From: Streptococcaceae bacterium
Lineage (GTDB): Bacteria; Bacillota; Bacilli; Lactobacillales; Streptococcaceae
Direction: 5' to 3'
DNA length: 13,062 nucleotides
Assembly: GCA_031270215.1 (NCBI GenBank)
Contig: JAISYB010000083.1
Location: forward strand, 1 to 13,062
Notes under the pieces: model-generated
What the model saw: only the letters and a program-made list of their open reading frames with translations
The model's database searches: none
Told to the model about the DNA's origin: nothing
Made by a program: the position numbers and the translations under genes
In this document: piece after piece, positions 1 through 5,613 of the stretch
Position numbering within the stretch: position 1 is the stretch's first letter
Layout of the letters: each line of letters starts with the position of its first letter

Positions 1-22
1 TTATCATCGGTAACTTTGTCAG

Positions 23-143
23 TCAAAACTTTACTTTCATTTGGGATTGATGAATCATAGAAGCAATATAAACTATTTTGCTCTTTTGATTATATCGATA
101 GAATATCGCATATTTTCCAGCTAGAACACGATACGTTTTCTTT
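23..143 (-). pseudogene. RelE/ParE-like toxin, C-terminal remnant
   Basis: Reading the minus strand away from the right end of the IS element, an open frame of about 39 codons ends at TGA (23-25). It contains KTYRVLAGKYAIFYRYN followed by a hydrophobic strand (KIVYIASMIH). The pattern of a basic strand, then YRVL..YAIFYR, then a hydrophobic strand matches the C-terminal half of RelE/ParE-superfamily toxins. No start codon or ribosome binding site is present and the N-terminal half is missing, so I call it a remnant cut by the IS element or by an adjacent deletion. Its reading frame is continuous with the truncated gene on the other side of the element if the element is removed at the proposed boundaries. 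The family call rests on motif resemblance only. Confidence 0.55.
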
Positions 144-330
144 GTGAACTACTCACCACTTAGCTAAACCTATCGGTTCTTAACGCTTGAAGTGGGAGCT
201 TCTTGGGAATAGAGCGTACTTGAAAGCGTATTTCTTTACTCACAGCGGTGTCTCTTATTTACCAAGCTATCCCCGTAGTTCCTACGGTTCTCGTTTGTAT
301 CTAAGCTAATTGTTTTGTTCTTAGACCTTC
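144..330 (-). ncRNA. Putative TnpB guide RNA (omega/reRNA) region
   Basis: In active IS200/IS605 elements the 3' end of tnpB and the right end encode the guide RNA scaffold, whose last bases are the element end and whose guide is the adjoining flank. Here the stretch after the tnpB stop holds the CCGTAG-TTC-CTACGG hairpin (273-287) and runs to AGTTCAC at 144. If expressed, the guide would begin with AAAGAAAACGTATCGTG (143 downward), which lies in the toxin remnant. The 5' limit is approximate. Function is doubtful because the partner TnpB is damaged. Confidence 0.4.
273..287. repeat. IS right-end subterminal hairpin
   Basis: A perfect 6-bp stem CCGTAG (273-278)/CTACGG (282-287) with a TTC loop sits just after the tnpB stop. 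It is in the expected position for the right-end hairpin and would also be part of the guide RNA scaffold. Confidence 0.65.
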
Positions 331-1302
331 GGTCAGAATATTGATGCTTGCGTTTATATCTCGGTCATGATGGGTATGACAAACAGAACAAGTCCATTCT
401 CGGATTTCGAGTGATTTCTTGCCATCTTTATGTCCACAATCTGAACAGATTTGACTGGACGGAAACCATTTGTCAATTTTGATAATTTCTGTACTCAACT
501 TATTCAAAAAATCGTTACGTTGATTCATTACTTTTTCATGTAGTCGTGCTACTTTTCGTTTTTGTTTCTGATAGTTTTTAGCGTCAAACAAATTGATACC
601 CTTCTTTTTAGCCAGTAAGGCACGTTTTGATAATTTACGTTGTTCACGTTTTAATTTCTTTGCCATTTTTGACGTGAATTTATTATTATCGATCTTTTGA
701 CCGTCAGAAAGAATAGCAAAATCAGTTATACCGAGGTCAATTCCAATCGCAGAATTAGTTTTTGGTAACTCATATATTTCTTCTTTACACAACAAAGAAA
801 CATAGTATTTACCACTTGAATGACGTGATATTGTGGCAGACTTGATAATTCCTTTAGGTTGTCTATGACGCTTAATTTTGACTAAAGACTTCAATTTAGG
901 AACTTTGACGAATTTATTATCAATCAAAGCCACTGTTCCTTTTTGATTATTGGTCGTATAACTTTGAACAGGATTTTTCTTACTTTTGAACTTAGGAAAA
1001 CCAACAGATTTATCTCTAAAAAAATTCTTATACGCTTTATCTAAATTTAATTGCGCATTCGCTAAAGCCAAACTATCGACTTCCTTCAAAAACGGGAACT
1101 CTTTCTTGTATTGGGCGGGCGTTGGAAAATTCATTTTTTTAGAAGAATCATTTTTGACTTCTCCATAAGCCTTCATTCGGTCATCAAGCATTAGATTATA
1201 GACCTTACGGACACACCCAAAAGACTTAGCAAAGAAGATTTCTTGTTCTTCCGTTGGATAGATTCTAAATTTGTATGCTTTTAGTCGTTCCGTAAGATTC
1301 AC
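301..1302 (-). pseudogene. tnpB: TnpB with internal deletion of the RuvC-II region
   Basis: 333-aa RNA-guided nuclease of IS200/IS605 elements, opening with GTG (1300-1302) after GAGAGTAG. The N-terminal region (KAYKFRIYPTEEQ...VRKVYN) is typical. RuvC-I is present as GIDLGITD with catalytic D189. Near the C-terminus are the zinc-binding pairs CSDC (286-289) and CSVC (305-308) and the RuvC-III motif HDRDINAS (D315). From family knowledge, about 50-60 residues should lie between the NQR-DFLNKLST helix and DKWFPSSQ, including the (I)EDL segment with the RuvC-II glutamate. Here NKLSTEIIK runs straight into IDKWFPSSQ (about residues 275-277). The frame stays open, so a shortened protein could still be made, but nuclease activity should be lost. 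It follows tnpA by 7 nt. I label it a pseudogene for function, not because the frame is broken. Confidence 0.85.
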
Positions 1303-1309
1303 CTACTCT

Positions 1310-1537
1310 CTATTTGTGATTATTACCTTGATTCTGAATATACTTTTTGATGACATCAATGGGTGCGCCACCAGTTGTCAACAGGCAGAAACCTTTAGAC
1401 CAAAACATTTCTTTCCAAAGATATTGTTTTACTCTTGGATAATCACGCTTTATCAAACGTGAACTAGCGCTTTTATAAGCGTTGATAAACTTTGTTATCT
1501 CTGTTTTAGGCTGTGCTTTGAACATAAATTGTATCAT
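1310..1537 (-). pseudogene. tnpA: TnpA (Y1 transposase) remnant without the HUH half
   Basis: The 75-codon frame is the C-terminal half of an IS200/IS605 Y1 transposase. It has KAQPKTEITKFINAYKSAS, then SSRLIKRDYP, LWKEMFWSKGFCLLTTGG, and the tyrosine-bearing helix APIDVIKKYIQNQG (Y66 the likely catalytic Tyr). Full-length relatives are about 130-155 aa and carry the His-U-His metal-binding motif in the missing N-terminal half, just before the KAQP region. The apparent ATG (1535-1537) overlaps what looks like the tnpA promoter -10 box, so it is probably not a natural start: a deletion has joined the promoter to the middle of the gene. The product, if made, could not cleave DNA. Confidence 0.85.
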
Positions 1538-1557
1538 GGAACGAAATAAAAAGGCAA
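1528..1557 (-). promoter_or_regulatory. Putative tnpA promoter
   Basis: On the minus strand TTGCCT (1552-1557) is followed after 18 nt by TACAAT (1528-1533), which has a TG one base upstream (TGATACAAT). The placement fits the tnpA promoter inside the left end of the element. The coding remnant now begins within it, supporting a deletion of the original leader and tnpA N-terminus. Confidence 0.45.
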
Positions 1558-1567
1558 TAAGCCTTAC

Positions 1568-1614
1568 ATGTCGGTTTTCGAGTTACCAAAGGTAACCCTC
1601 ATACCGAACGACAT
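1568..1614. repeat. IS left-end subterminal hairpin
   Basis: An imperfect palindrome has outer arms ATGTCG (1568-1573) and CGACAT (1609-1614), and a core GTTACC (1582-1587)/GGTAAC (1591-1596) around AAA. Such hairpins are what TnpA recognises at the ends of IS200/IS605 elements. Confidence 0.65.
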
Positions 1615-1657
1615 TCATCACCCAACTATAAGGATGGGCGACTTCTGCCTAATTACG

Positions 1658-1722
1658 TTAAAGCCATATTTTTCTGCGATTGGCTTTACTCTTTCTTTGA
1701 TTTCCTCTACGCTGTAAATCAT
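1658..1722 (-). pseudogene. MNT-like nucleotidyltransferase, 5' fragment
   Basis: A start at ATG (1720-1722) is preceded by a good ribosome binding site (AAAGAGGTG, 7 nt upstream) and gives MIYSVEEIKERVKPIAEKYG before meeting the IS element. This matches the N-terminal helix of minimal nucleotidyltransferases (MNT family), in which ..I..IAEKYG is normally followed by a strand and the GSxARG...D.D active-site motif. In MNT-HEPN systems the nucleotidyltransferase acts as antitoxin to a HEPN ribonuclease. Only about 21 codons survive and the whole catalytic domain is gone. It lies 114 nt downstream of the relE stop and has its own promoter. The family assignment rests on a short segment. Confidence 0.55.
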
Positions 1723-1756
1723 TCAAAACACCTCTTTCACATGCCTGCTTTTCTAA

Positions 1757-1786
1757 ATTATATCACGATTTCTACTAATTATCATT
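1757..1786 (-). promoter_or_regulatory. Putative promoter of the truncated MNT-like gene
   Basis: TATAAT on the minus strand (1757-1762) is preceded by TGA, giving an extended -10 (TGATATAAT). A weak -35-like TGATAA lies 17 nt upstream. Transcription would start roughly 25-30 nt before the ATG at 1722. It would now read into the IS element. Confidence 0.5.
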
Positions 1787-1804
1787 CCTTCAATGTTCCC
1801 CAAA

Positions 1805-1844
1805 AATCATAACCAGCCTAGCATTCAAAAGGGTGGTCATGATT
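1805..1844 (-). terminator. Putative relBE terminator
   Basis: Arms AATCATGACCA and TGGTTATGATT (read on the minus strand; 1834-1844 and 1805-1815) form an 11-bp stem with one G-U pair and an 18-nt loop, followed by TTTGGGG. The T-run is short. The stem overlaps the last codons of relE, so it is a plausible but not strong intrinsic terminator. Confidence 0.5.
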
Positions 1845-2106
1845 TATAAATTTGTTTACGGTGTCCTACTTCAAGAGCAATTATAACTAATTCATCATCT
1901 ACAATATTGGAAATTATCCGATAATTTCCAATTCTGTAACGCCACAATCCCTTGTATTGTCCTGTCAATGCTTTTCCTAATTGTCTAGGATTACTTAAGT
2001 CGTCTAAACGTTTCTTCATTTCCTTAGCAAGCATTAAACCAACATGTTTATCCATTTTTTTTAACTGTTTTTTTACATCATCACTAATAACAAGTCTATA
2101 AGTCAA
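1837..2106 (-). CDS. relE: RelE-family type II toxin
   Basis: 89-aa RelE/ParE-superfamily toxin, expected to be a ribosome-dependent mRNA interferase held inactive by the upstream antitoxin. The small basic protein begins with a strand-helix segment (TYRLVISDDVKKQLKKMDK) and has the hallmark core LTGQYKGLWRYRIGNYRII followed by LVIIALEVGHRKQIY. The conserved Arg residues and terminal His/Arg/Tyr of the RelE active site are all present, so it looks intact. The start is TTG (2104-2106), supported by AAGGAG 7 nt upstream; no ATG fits. It overlaps the antitoxin gene by 11 nt, the usual arrangement for translational coupling. A RelE/StbE-type label is secure, but the exact subfamily is not. Confidence 0.88.
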   Translation of the reverse strand: MTYRLVISDDVKKQLKKMDKHVGLMLAKEMKKRLDDLSNPRQLGKALTGQYKGLWRYRIGNYRIISNIVDDELVIIALEVGHRKQIYKS

Positions 2107-2323
2107 GCTCTAACTCCTTAATAACATCATCAATAGAATGAGTTACAGGTTTTTTATGAAATTTTTCTAAAGCTTTCATGCCAATTTCATAGTCTAATTG
2201 ATCCTCTATCTGCTCTACCAAAGCATTTTTAAAAAGTTCGGATAATGTTTTACCAGTATGAACAGCGTAACTTCTAAACAATTCTTCCTCTACTGCATTT
2301 AATCTAAGCGATACAATACTCAT
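2096..2323 (-). CDS. relB: RelB-family antitoxin
   Basis: 75-aa antitoxin. The N-terminal ribbon-helix-helix signature (SIVSLRLNAVEEELFRSYA, then TGKTLSELFKNALVEQIED) is the DNA-binding dimer fold of RelB/DUF6290-type antitoxins. The acidic C-terminal tail (THSIDDVIKELELDL) is the expected toxin-wrapping segment. Start ATG (2321-2323) follows GAGGGT. It is the first gene of a two-gene operon and overlaps relE by 11 nt. The promoter immediately upstream carries an inverted repeat over its -10 region, fitting the conditional autorepression known for this class. Confidence 0.88.
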   Translation of the reverse strand: MSIVSLRLNAVEEELFRSYAVHTGKTLSELFKNALVEQIEDQLDYEIGMKALEKFHKKPVTHSIDDVIKELELDL

Positions 2324-2348
2324 AGGTCAACCCTCATTTCTTTTATCT

Positions 2349-2386
2349 TTGTATTACATTGTATAACACAAGAGCAATCATGTCAA
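2349..2386 (-). promoter_or_regulatory. relBE promoter and operator
   Basis: On the minus strand a consensus -35 TTGACA (2381-2386) is followed by a 17-nt spacer and -10 TACAAT (2358-2363). An inverted repeat with arms TTGTGTTA and TAATACAA (7 of 8 paired, 7-nt centre, 2349-2371) covers the -10. Its size and place suit a ribbon-helix-helix RelB operator, so the antitoxin or the RelB-RelE complex would block polymerase. Confidence 0.75.
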
Positions 2387-2571
2387 TATCTTACCCCCAC
2401 CCTTTTTCCCCAAAATTAAAAGCTTACAGTTGAGCTGCGTTACATGTGCTTGGCAGATTGTTTGAGCTTGCACCTTGCCAACTGTGCCAATCGTCTATGT
2501 ATAATCTTCCCAGCCTTGTATCTCAACCTCACTTCTTAATCTTCTACTTTTCCTGTTTTTCAAGAGTTAGT

Positions 2572-2843
2572 TCATATTGTGAAAACTGTATCATTAGTTT
2601 CTTGCTTCAAATATTTCACGACCGCAGTCGCTATAACTTTGTCATTTTTCATGATATAAACAGGGTTCATCAGTTCCACAAACACATAATCTTTATTAAT
2701 AATAGTAAGAGCTTGATTACTAAGGTTGTAGGACAGCTCTTTTTCTGTTGCTCTTGGGTAAAGTTTGAAAAATGTTTCCAAAAAGTTAGGGCTTCTTCAC
2801 TTATAAAAGCGTCAACTGACTCATCACTTCCTCCCCACCCCAA
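2572..2843 (-). pseudogene. Unrecognised small protein, frameshifted and 5'-truncated
   Basis: Two overlapping minus-strand frames look like halves of one protein. The upstream frame (2843 to about 2741) reads LGWGGSDESVDAFISEE, then ALTFWKHFSNFTQEQQKK. The downstream frame (2781-2572) continues ELSYNLSNQALTIINKDYVF and LMNPVYIMKNDKVIATAVV, ending TNDTVFTI. They would join if the run of five A (minus strand; 2740-2744) had one more base. The upstream half has no convincing start and begins at the foot of the pilus-operon terminator, so the 5' end is probably missing. The alternating strands with short turns suggest a small soluble domain. It loosely recalls streptococcal immunity-type proteins, but I cannot name a family. 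Sequence from here to the relBE promoter (2387-2571) shows nothing I can assign. Confidence 0.45.
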
Positions 2844-2844
2844 A

Positions 2845-2880
2845 ACCCCTCAAGCGTAGTGTGAGCTGTGCTTGAGGGGT
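2845..2880 (-). terminator. Pilus-operon terminator
   Basis: A perfect 11-bp stem (ACCCCTCAAGC/GCTTGAGGGGT on the minus strand; 2870-2880 and 2845-2855) with a 14-nt loop lies 20 nt after the stop of the last pilus gene and is followed by TTTGGGG. The T-tract is short but the stem is strong and the place is right. It could also work as an mRNA 3'-end stabiliser. Confidence 0.7.
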
Positions 2881-2899
2881 GCGTTATAGTTATTGTTTG

Positions 2900-4060
2900 T
2901 TAGCGGGTTCTCTTTACTCGTAGTACAAAGAGTGTGATGAGTACGCTGCCGATAATCGTTAGAAGGTATGATATTGCTTCTCCGGTTGTTGGTAGCTTTA
3001 AGCCGCCGGTTGTTGGCAGTATACCTTGTTCTTGGGTAGATGGTGTTGGCACATCTGGTGTTGGTGGTACATCCGGCTCTGGTGTCCGAATGTTTAAGAC
3101 TTCCACGCTGTCGGTAACATCTACTCCGTTGACGATTGCTGGTGATTTGAGGTCGTCTGGCAAAATGAGTTGAATGTTTTGCGAGGCTTCGTTAATATCA
3201 TAGCCAGCTGGTGCTTTAACTTCCTCCACACGGTATACGCCTGGGTCAAGTCCGCTACTGGTTAAATCAACTAGACCGTCAACCTTGGAGGAGATGAATA
3301 GTTTTGCATCAACTGGATTACTGCTCCATGTGCCGCTTTCGGTGAAGTAAAGTCTGCCGTTTTCTGCTTCATCAGAAATGGTAAACTCTGCGCCGCCGAT
3401 TGCAACACCGCTAGCGTCTGATGATTTAATCGTCTTTTTGCCGTATTTGTAGAAATAGCTGATTGTTGGCGGCTCAACTGAGCCTTTGACTTCATAGCGT
3501 AAGCCGTAATGATCGCCCATTTCTGTCAGGTCATCGTATTTCAACGGTACTGAGAACATAATCGGTGCCGCTGTGCCTCGATAGGCTGTCGGTGTGGCAG
3601 TTTGAGCAATCAGATAAATTCTGTGAATCACAGAATTTGAGAGGATACTGCGGTTAAAGACTAAACCATCTCCGTAAAATGAAGCAATACCGCCGCCTGA
3701 GGTGACCTTAGTATCTAGTTTGTCAAGCGTAGCTAAGTCAAGTGTACCGAGCGCAACACGCTTGGTAAATTCTTCAAAGAGTAGCTGTTCGCTTTTAAAT
3801 GCCGTCTTTGAGCTTGCCCGAAAATCTGAGACCGCTTGTGTTGCGTCGTAGAGTGTATAGCTCACGCCGTCAACACCTGCGCCATTATAGGAAAGCTTGT
3901 CGACGATTTGTACCTCAATGTTGTAGGGTGAATCAGAGATTTTAATATCTGGTTCGAGATTGATAATCGCATCTGCTGAGGTGTTTTGCACTCGCACAAG
4001 CAAGGCAAGAGCACCAAGTACAGTTAATAATGTTAATACGATTGTTCTTTTTAGTGTCAT
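2900..4060 (-). CDS. Basal/anchor minor pilin with tandem LPTTG
   Basis: 386-aa surface protein expected to sit at the pilus base and link it to peptidoglycan. A signal peptide (about 1-29, hydrophobic 7-22, NTSA cleavage) leads to an N-terminal region of about 170 residues. A CnaB/SpaA-type domain follows (about 200-325; TIKSSDASGVAIGGAEFTIS with an E-box YRVEEVKAPAGY at 276-287). Then comes a proline-rich stalk (PEPDVPPTPDVPTPST) and the sorting region. LPTTG occurs twice (348-352 and 356-360), before a membrane segment (about 364-379) and RVKRTR. Proline-rich tails are known from basal pilins such as FctB and GBS52. The ATG directly abuts the sortase stop (TAAATG), with GAGG upstream, implying translational coupling. 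Role is inferred from architecture and gene order (compare the lactococcal yhgD-yhgE-srtC-yhhB layout). Confidence 0.8.
   Translation of the reverse strand: MTLKRTIVLTLLTVLGALALLVRVQNTSADAIINLEPDIKISDSPYNIEVQIVDKLSYNGAGVDGVSYTLYDATQAVSDFRASSKTAFKSEQLLFEEFTKRVALGTLDLATLDKLDTKVTSGGGIASFYGDGLVFNRSILSNSVIHRIYLIAQTATPTAYRGTAAPIMFSVPLKYDDLTEMGDHYGLRYEVKGSVEPPTISYFYKYGKKTIKSSDASGVAIGGAEFTISDEAENGRLYFTESGTWSSNPVDAKLFISSKVDGLVDLTSSGLDPGVYRVEEVKAPAGYDINEASQNIQLILPDDLKSPAIVNGVDVTDSVEVLNIRTPEPDVPPTPDVPTPSTQEQGILPTTGGLKLPTTGEAISYLLTIIGSVLITLFVLRVKRTR
2982..3019. repeat. 24-bp duplication creating tandem LPTTG motifs
   Basis: CCGGTTGTTGGTAG (2982-2995) and CCGGTTGTTGGCAG (3006-3019) are offset by 24 bp, that is 8 codons, in the basal pilin gene. 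The duplication places a second LPTTG 8 residues before the one next to the membrane segment. Confidence 0.7.
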
Positions 4061-5242
4061 TTATATCGCCTCACTTGCACTTTCTAGTGTAAAAATCCCA
4101 TTCTGATTGGTTAAAAGTAGTGTATCTTTCTTTTTACCCTTCAGTTTTAGCGTAAAGTGTTCGTCCTTTAGCTTCTTGATGTATGCCTTGATGATATGCG
4201 TGCCATCAGTCGTGATAACTCGGAGTGTGTATGTGCCGCCTGAGATATCACGAAGTGTTACTGCTCCGTTATCTGGCTTAAGTGTCACGGATATGCCGTC
4301 AAGGGTGACTGCGTTTTTATTTCTTTTATCAAATAAAGCAAAATCAACAGACAAGGTGCTTATCAGCTTAAGTGTGTATCGTCTACGTCGTCTGCGTAAA
4401 TCTGCCAGTCCGCTAAGTGCAACGGTCAAGACGCTGCTGATGAGTGCAATCGCAGCAAGTATCAATAGGATTGTCTTAGTTCGTCTGTCCTCATCAATCC
4501 CTTTAAGCATGTTCGGTTTAAAGGGGACTCTGTGTCCGGTGACAATCAAGCGATGTGAGTTAATCAGATACGGCGTACAGGTCAAAAGGCTTGCTAAATC
4601 ACGTCCTGCTTCTTTTTCAATCTTTGACGTGTCATCAGGCTTAACGGTCGAGATTTTATCGACTTGATAGGCGAGATATTCTTCTCCGACAAAGATGATA
4701 AAGATGTCGCCACGCTTGAGTTTATCTAGGTTGATGAATAGCTCGGCACTTGGCTGTCCGCGGTGTCCTGAGATAACGGTATGTGAGCCGACGCCTTCCC
4801 CTGGGTAGCTAGACATGGAAAGCCATGACGCACCACGCTGGAGAAATTCCTCTTGTGCTCTATCAAAGATTGGTAGCTTGACTTTAATCTTTGGGACATA
4901 GATTGCACCGATGGTATGCTTCTGCCAAAAGCCTGTTGTCCGCTTGACGTTACTTGCTTTATTTAAGCTTGCCTCGGAAAATGGGTCTTTGAGTTCTACT
5001 GCAAGCTTTCTTTCTTTTTCGGCAAGCTTGAGTGCGTCCTCTTTTTTCTTGGCGGCAATCTGGGCGTTTTCAGCCTTGGTCACTCGCTCAACAAGCATAT
5101 TGTCATACCATTTGCTGATATTATCAATCGCTAAGGGATAGAGTAGTCCAGCCGCAGATAAGGCAAAGAGTAGAATTGCAAAGGTTTGGAGTAGGTATTT
5201 TTTGATTGCGCCACGTGGTGCACGTTTAATCTTTTTTACCAA
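4061..5242 (-). CDS. srtC: Class C (pilin-polymerising) sortase with C-terminal extension
   Basis: 393-aa membrane transpeptidase that cleaves pilin LPXTG-type signals and joins subunits to the pilin-motif lysine. N-terminal membrane segment about 17-38; a charged helix follows (50-85). The class C lid is seen as DPF (86-88). The catalytic triad is H160 (VISGHRG), C222 (LLTCTPY) and R231 (NSHRLIVTGHRV). A second membrane segment (about 257-281) ends in a run of six arginines. Typical class C sortases stop soon after this. Here about 105 further residues remain, beta-strand-rich (e.g. VTLDGISVTLKPDNGAVTL, then ISGGTYTLRVI) and predicted cytoplasmic by topology. Start is TTG (5240-5242) with GGAGGAGG 8 nt upstream; an in-frame stop lies two codons before, so no earlier start is possible. 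It is preceded by a 398-nt spacer and followed without a gap by the basal pilin. Confidence 0.92.
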   Translation of the reverse strand: MVKKIKRAPRGAIKKYLLQTFAILLFALSAAGLLYPLAIDNISKWYDNMLVERVTKAENAQIAAKKKEDALKLAEKERKLAVELKDPFSEASLNKASNVKRTTGFWQKHTIGAIYVPKIKVKLPIFDRAQEEFLQRGASWLSMSSYPGEGVGSHTVISGHRGQPSAELFINLDKLKRGDIFIIFVGEEYLAYQVDKISTVKPDDTSKIEKEAGRDLASLLTCTPYLINSHRLIVTGHRVPFKPNMLKGIDEDRRTKTILLILAAIALISSVLTVALSGLADLRRRRRRYTLKLISTLSVDFALFDKRNKNAVTLDGISVTLKPDNGAVTLRDISGGTYTLRVITTDGTHIIKAYIKKLKDEHFTLKLKGKKKDTLLLTNQNGIFTLESASEAI

Positions 5243-5439
5243 TACCTATTCCTCCTCCTTTTTAAAGTTCTAAAACTTGCTTAAGATGTCTTTACTTGAG
5301 TTTGCAGTTTCACCACGCTTGCGGTTTCGGTTTCGGTTAAGTTCCGACATTTGAGCTACGGTTTGGTTTAACTGTGTGATGTGATTTCGCTTGCTTTGCG
5401 CCTACGATTTTTAACTACGCTTTGTGCTTAGCTGACTTG

Positions 5440-5475
5440 AAGCGCTAGCTGAGTTTTCAGGATTTTTTAGCGCTT
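5440..5475. promoter_or_regulatory. Third hairpin in the operon spacer
   Basis: AAGCGCTA (5440-5447) and TAGCGCTT (5468-5475) form a perfect 8-bp stem with a 20-nt loop. Confidence 0.5.
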
Positions 5476-5514
5476 AAACCTAGACTTTTAAGCTTTTCGA
5501 GCGTTCTGCTTACT

Positions 5515-5576
5515 CTTAGGTTTGGGCGTTTGGACTTAGTCAACTACTAGCTGCTTTACCAAACGCCACACCTAAG
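5515..5576. promoter_or_regulatory. Long two-part hairpin in the operon spacer
   Basis: CTTAGG (5515-5520) pairs with CCTAAG (5571-5576) and GGCGTTTGG (5525-5533) with CCAAACGCC (5559-5567), giving 15 bp in two blocks around a small internal loop and a 25-nt terminal loop. Its outer block can instead pair with neighbouring sequence, so alternative folds are possible. Confidence 0.6.
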
Positions 5577-5590
5577 GCTTCACTCACCTT

Positions 5591-5613
5591 AGGTGGCGCA
5601 GATTGCGCCACCT
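5591..5613. promoter_or_regulatory. Strong hairpin after the backbone pilin gene
   Basis: A perfect 10-bp GC-rich stem, AGGTGGCGCA (5591-5600)/TGCGCCACCT (5604-5613), has a 3-nt loop and begins 28 nt after the pilin stop. On the minus strand no T-run follows, so it is more likely an RNA-stability or processing element or partial attenuator than a full terminator. On the plus strand a loose TTTTT follows at 5633-5637... region, but no plus-strand gene ends here. Confidence 0.6.

Larger units (their letters stand above)
144..1657 (-). mobile_element. IS200/IS605-type element, doubly defective
   Basis: The element carries tnpA then tnpB in the same direction, separated by 7 nt, with subterminal hairpins and no terminal inverted repeats, as is usual for IS200/IS605 elements. 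The tnpA-proximal end has an imperfect hairpin at about 1568-1614, with a perfect core of GTTACC/GGTAAC around AAA. The tnpB-proximal end has a perfect 6-bp hairpin at 273-287 and finishes near the AGTTCAC motif (144-150). On the minus strand the tnpA-proximal end abuts TTTAA (1658-1662), a plausible target/TAM pentanucleotide. Both boundaries are inferred from these motifs and could be off by several bases. About 1.5 kb is shorter than intact relatives, which agrees with the internal deletions seen in both genes. It should be immobile on its own. Confidence 0.75.

Noticed and set aside
2400..2571. Short protein-like pieces on the minus strand between the frameshifted remnant and relBE
   Set aside because: All three frames are broken by stops within 20-35 codons and none resembles a family I can name.
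2446..2859. 137-codon plus-strand frame opposite the two-frame remnant
   Set aside because: It reads through the terminator stem and has Cys/Phe/Ser-rich low-quality composition. The minus-strand frames look much more protein-like.
4107..4667. 186-codon plus-strand frame opposite the sortase gene
   Set aside because: It is antisense to a well-supported sortase, shows no domain and has no ribosome binding site.
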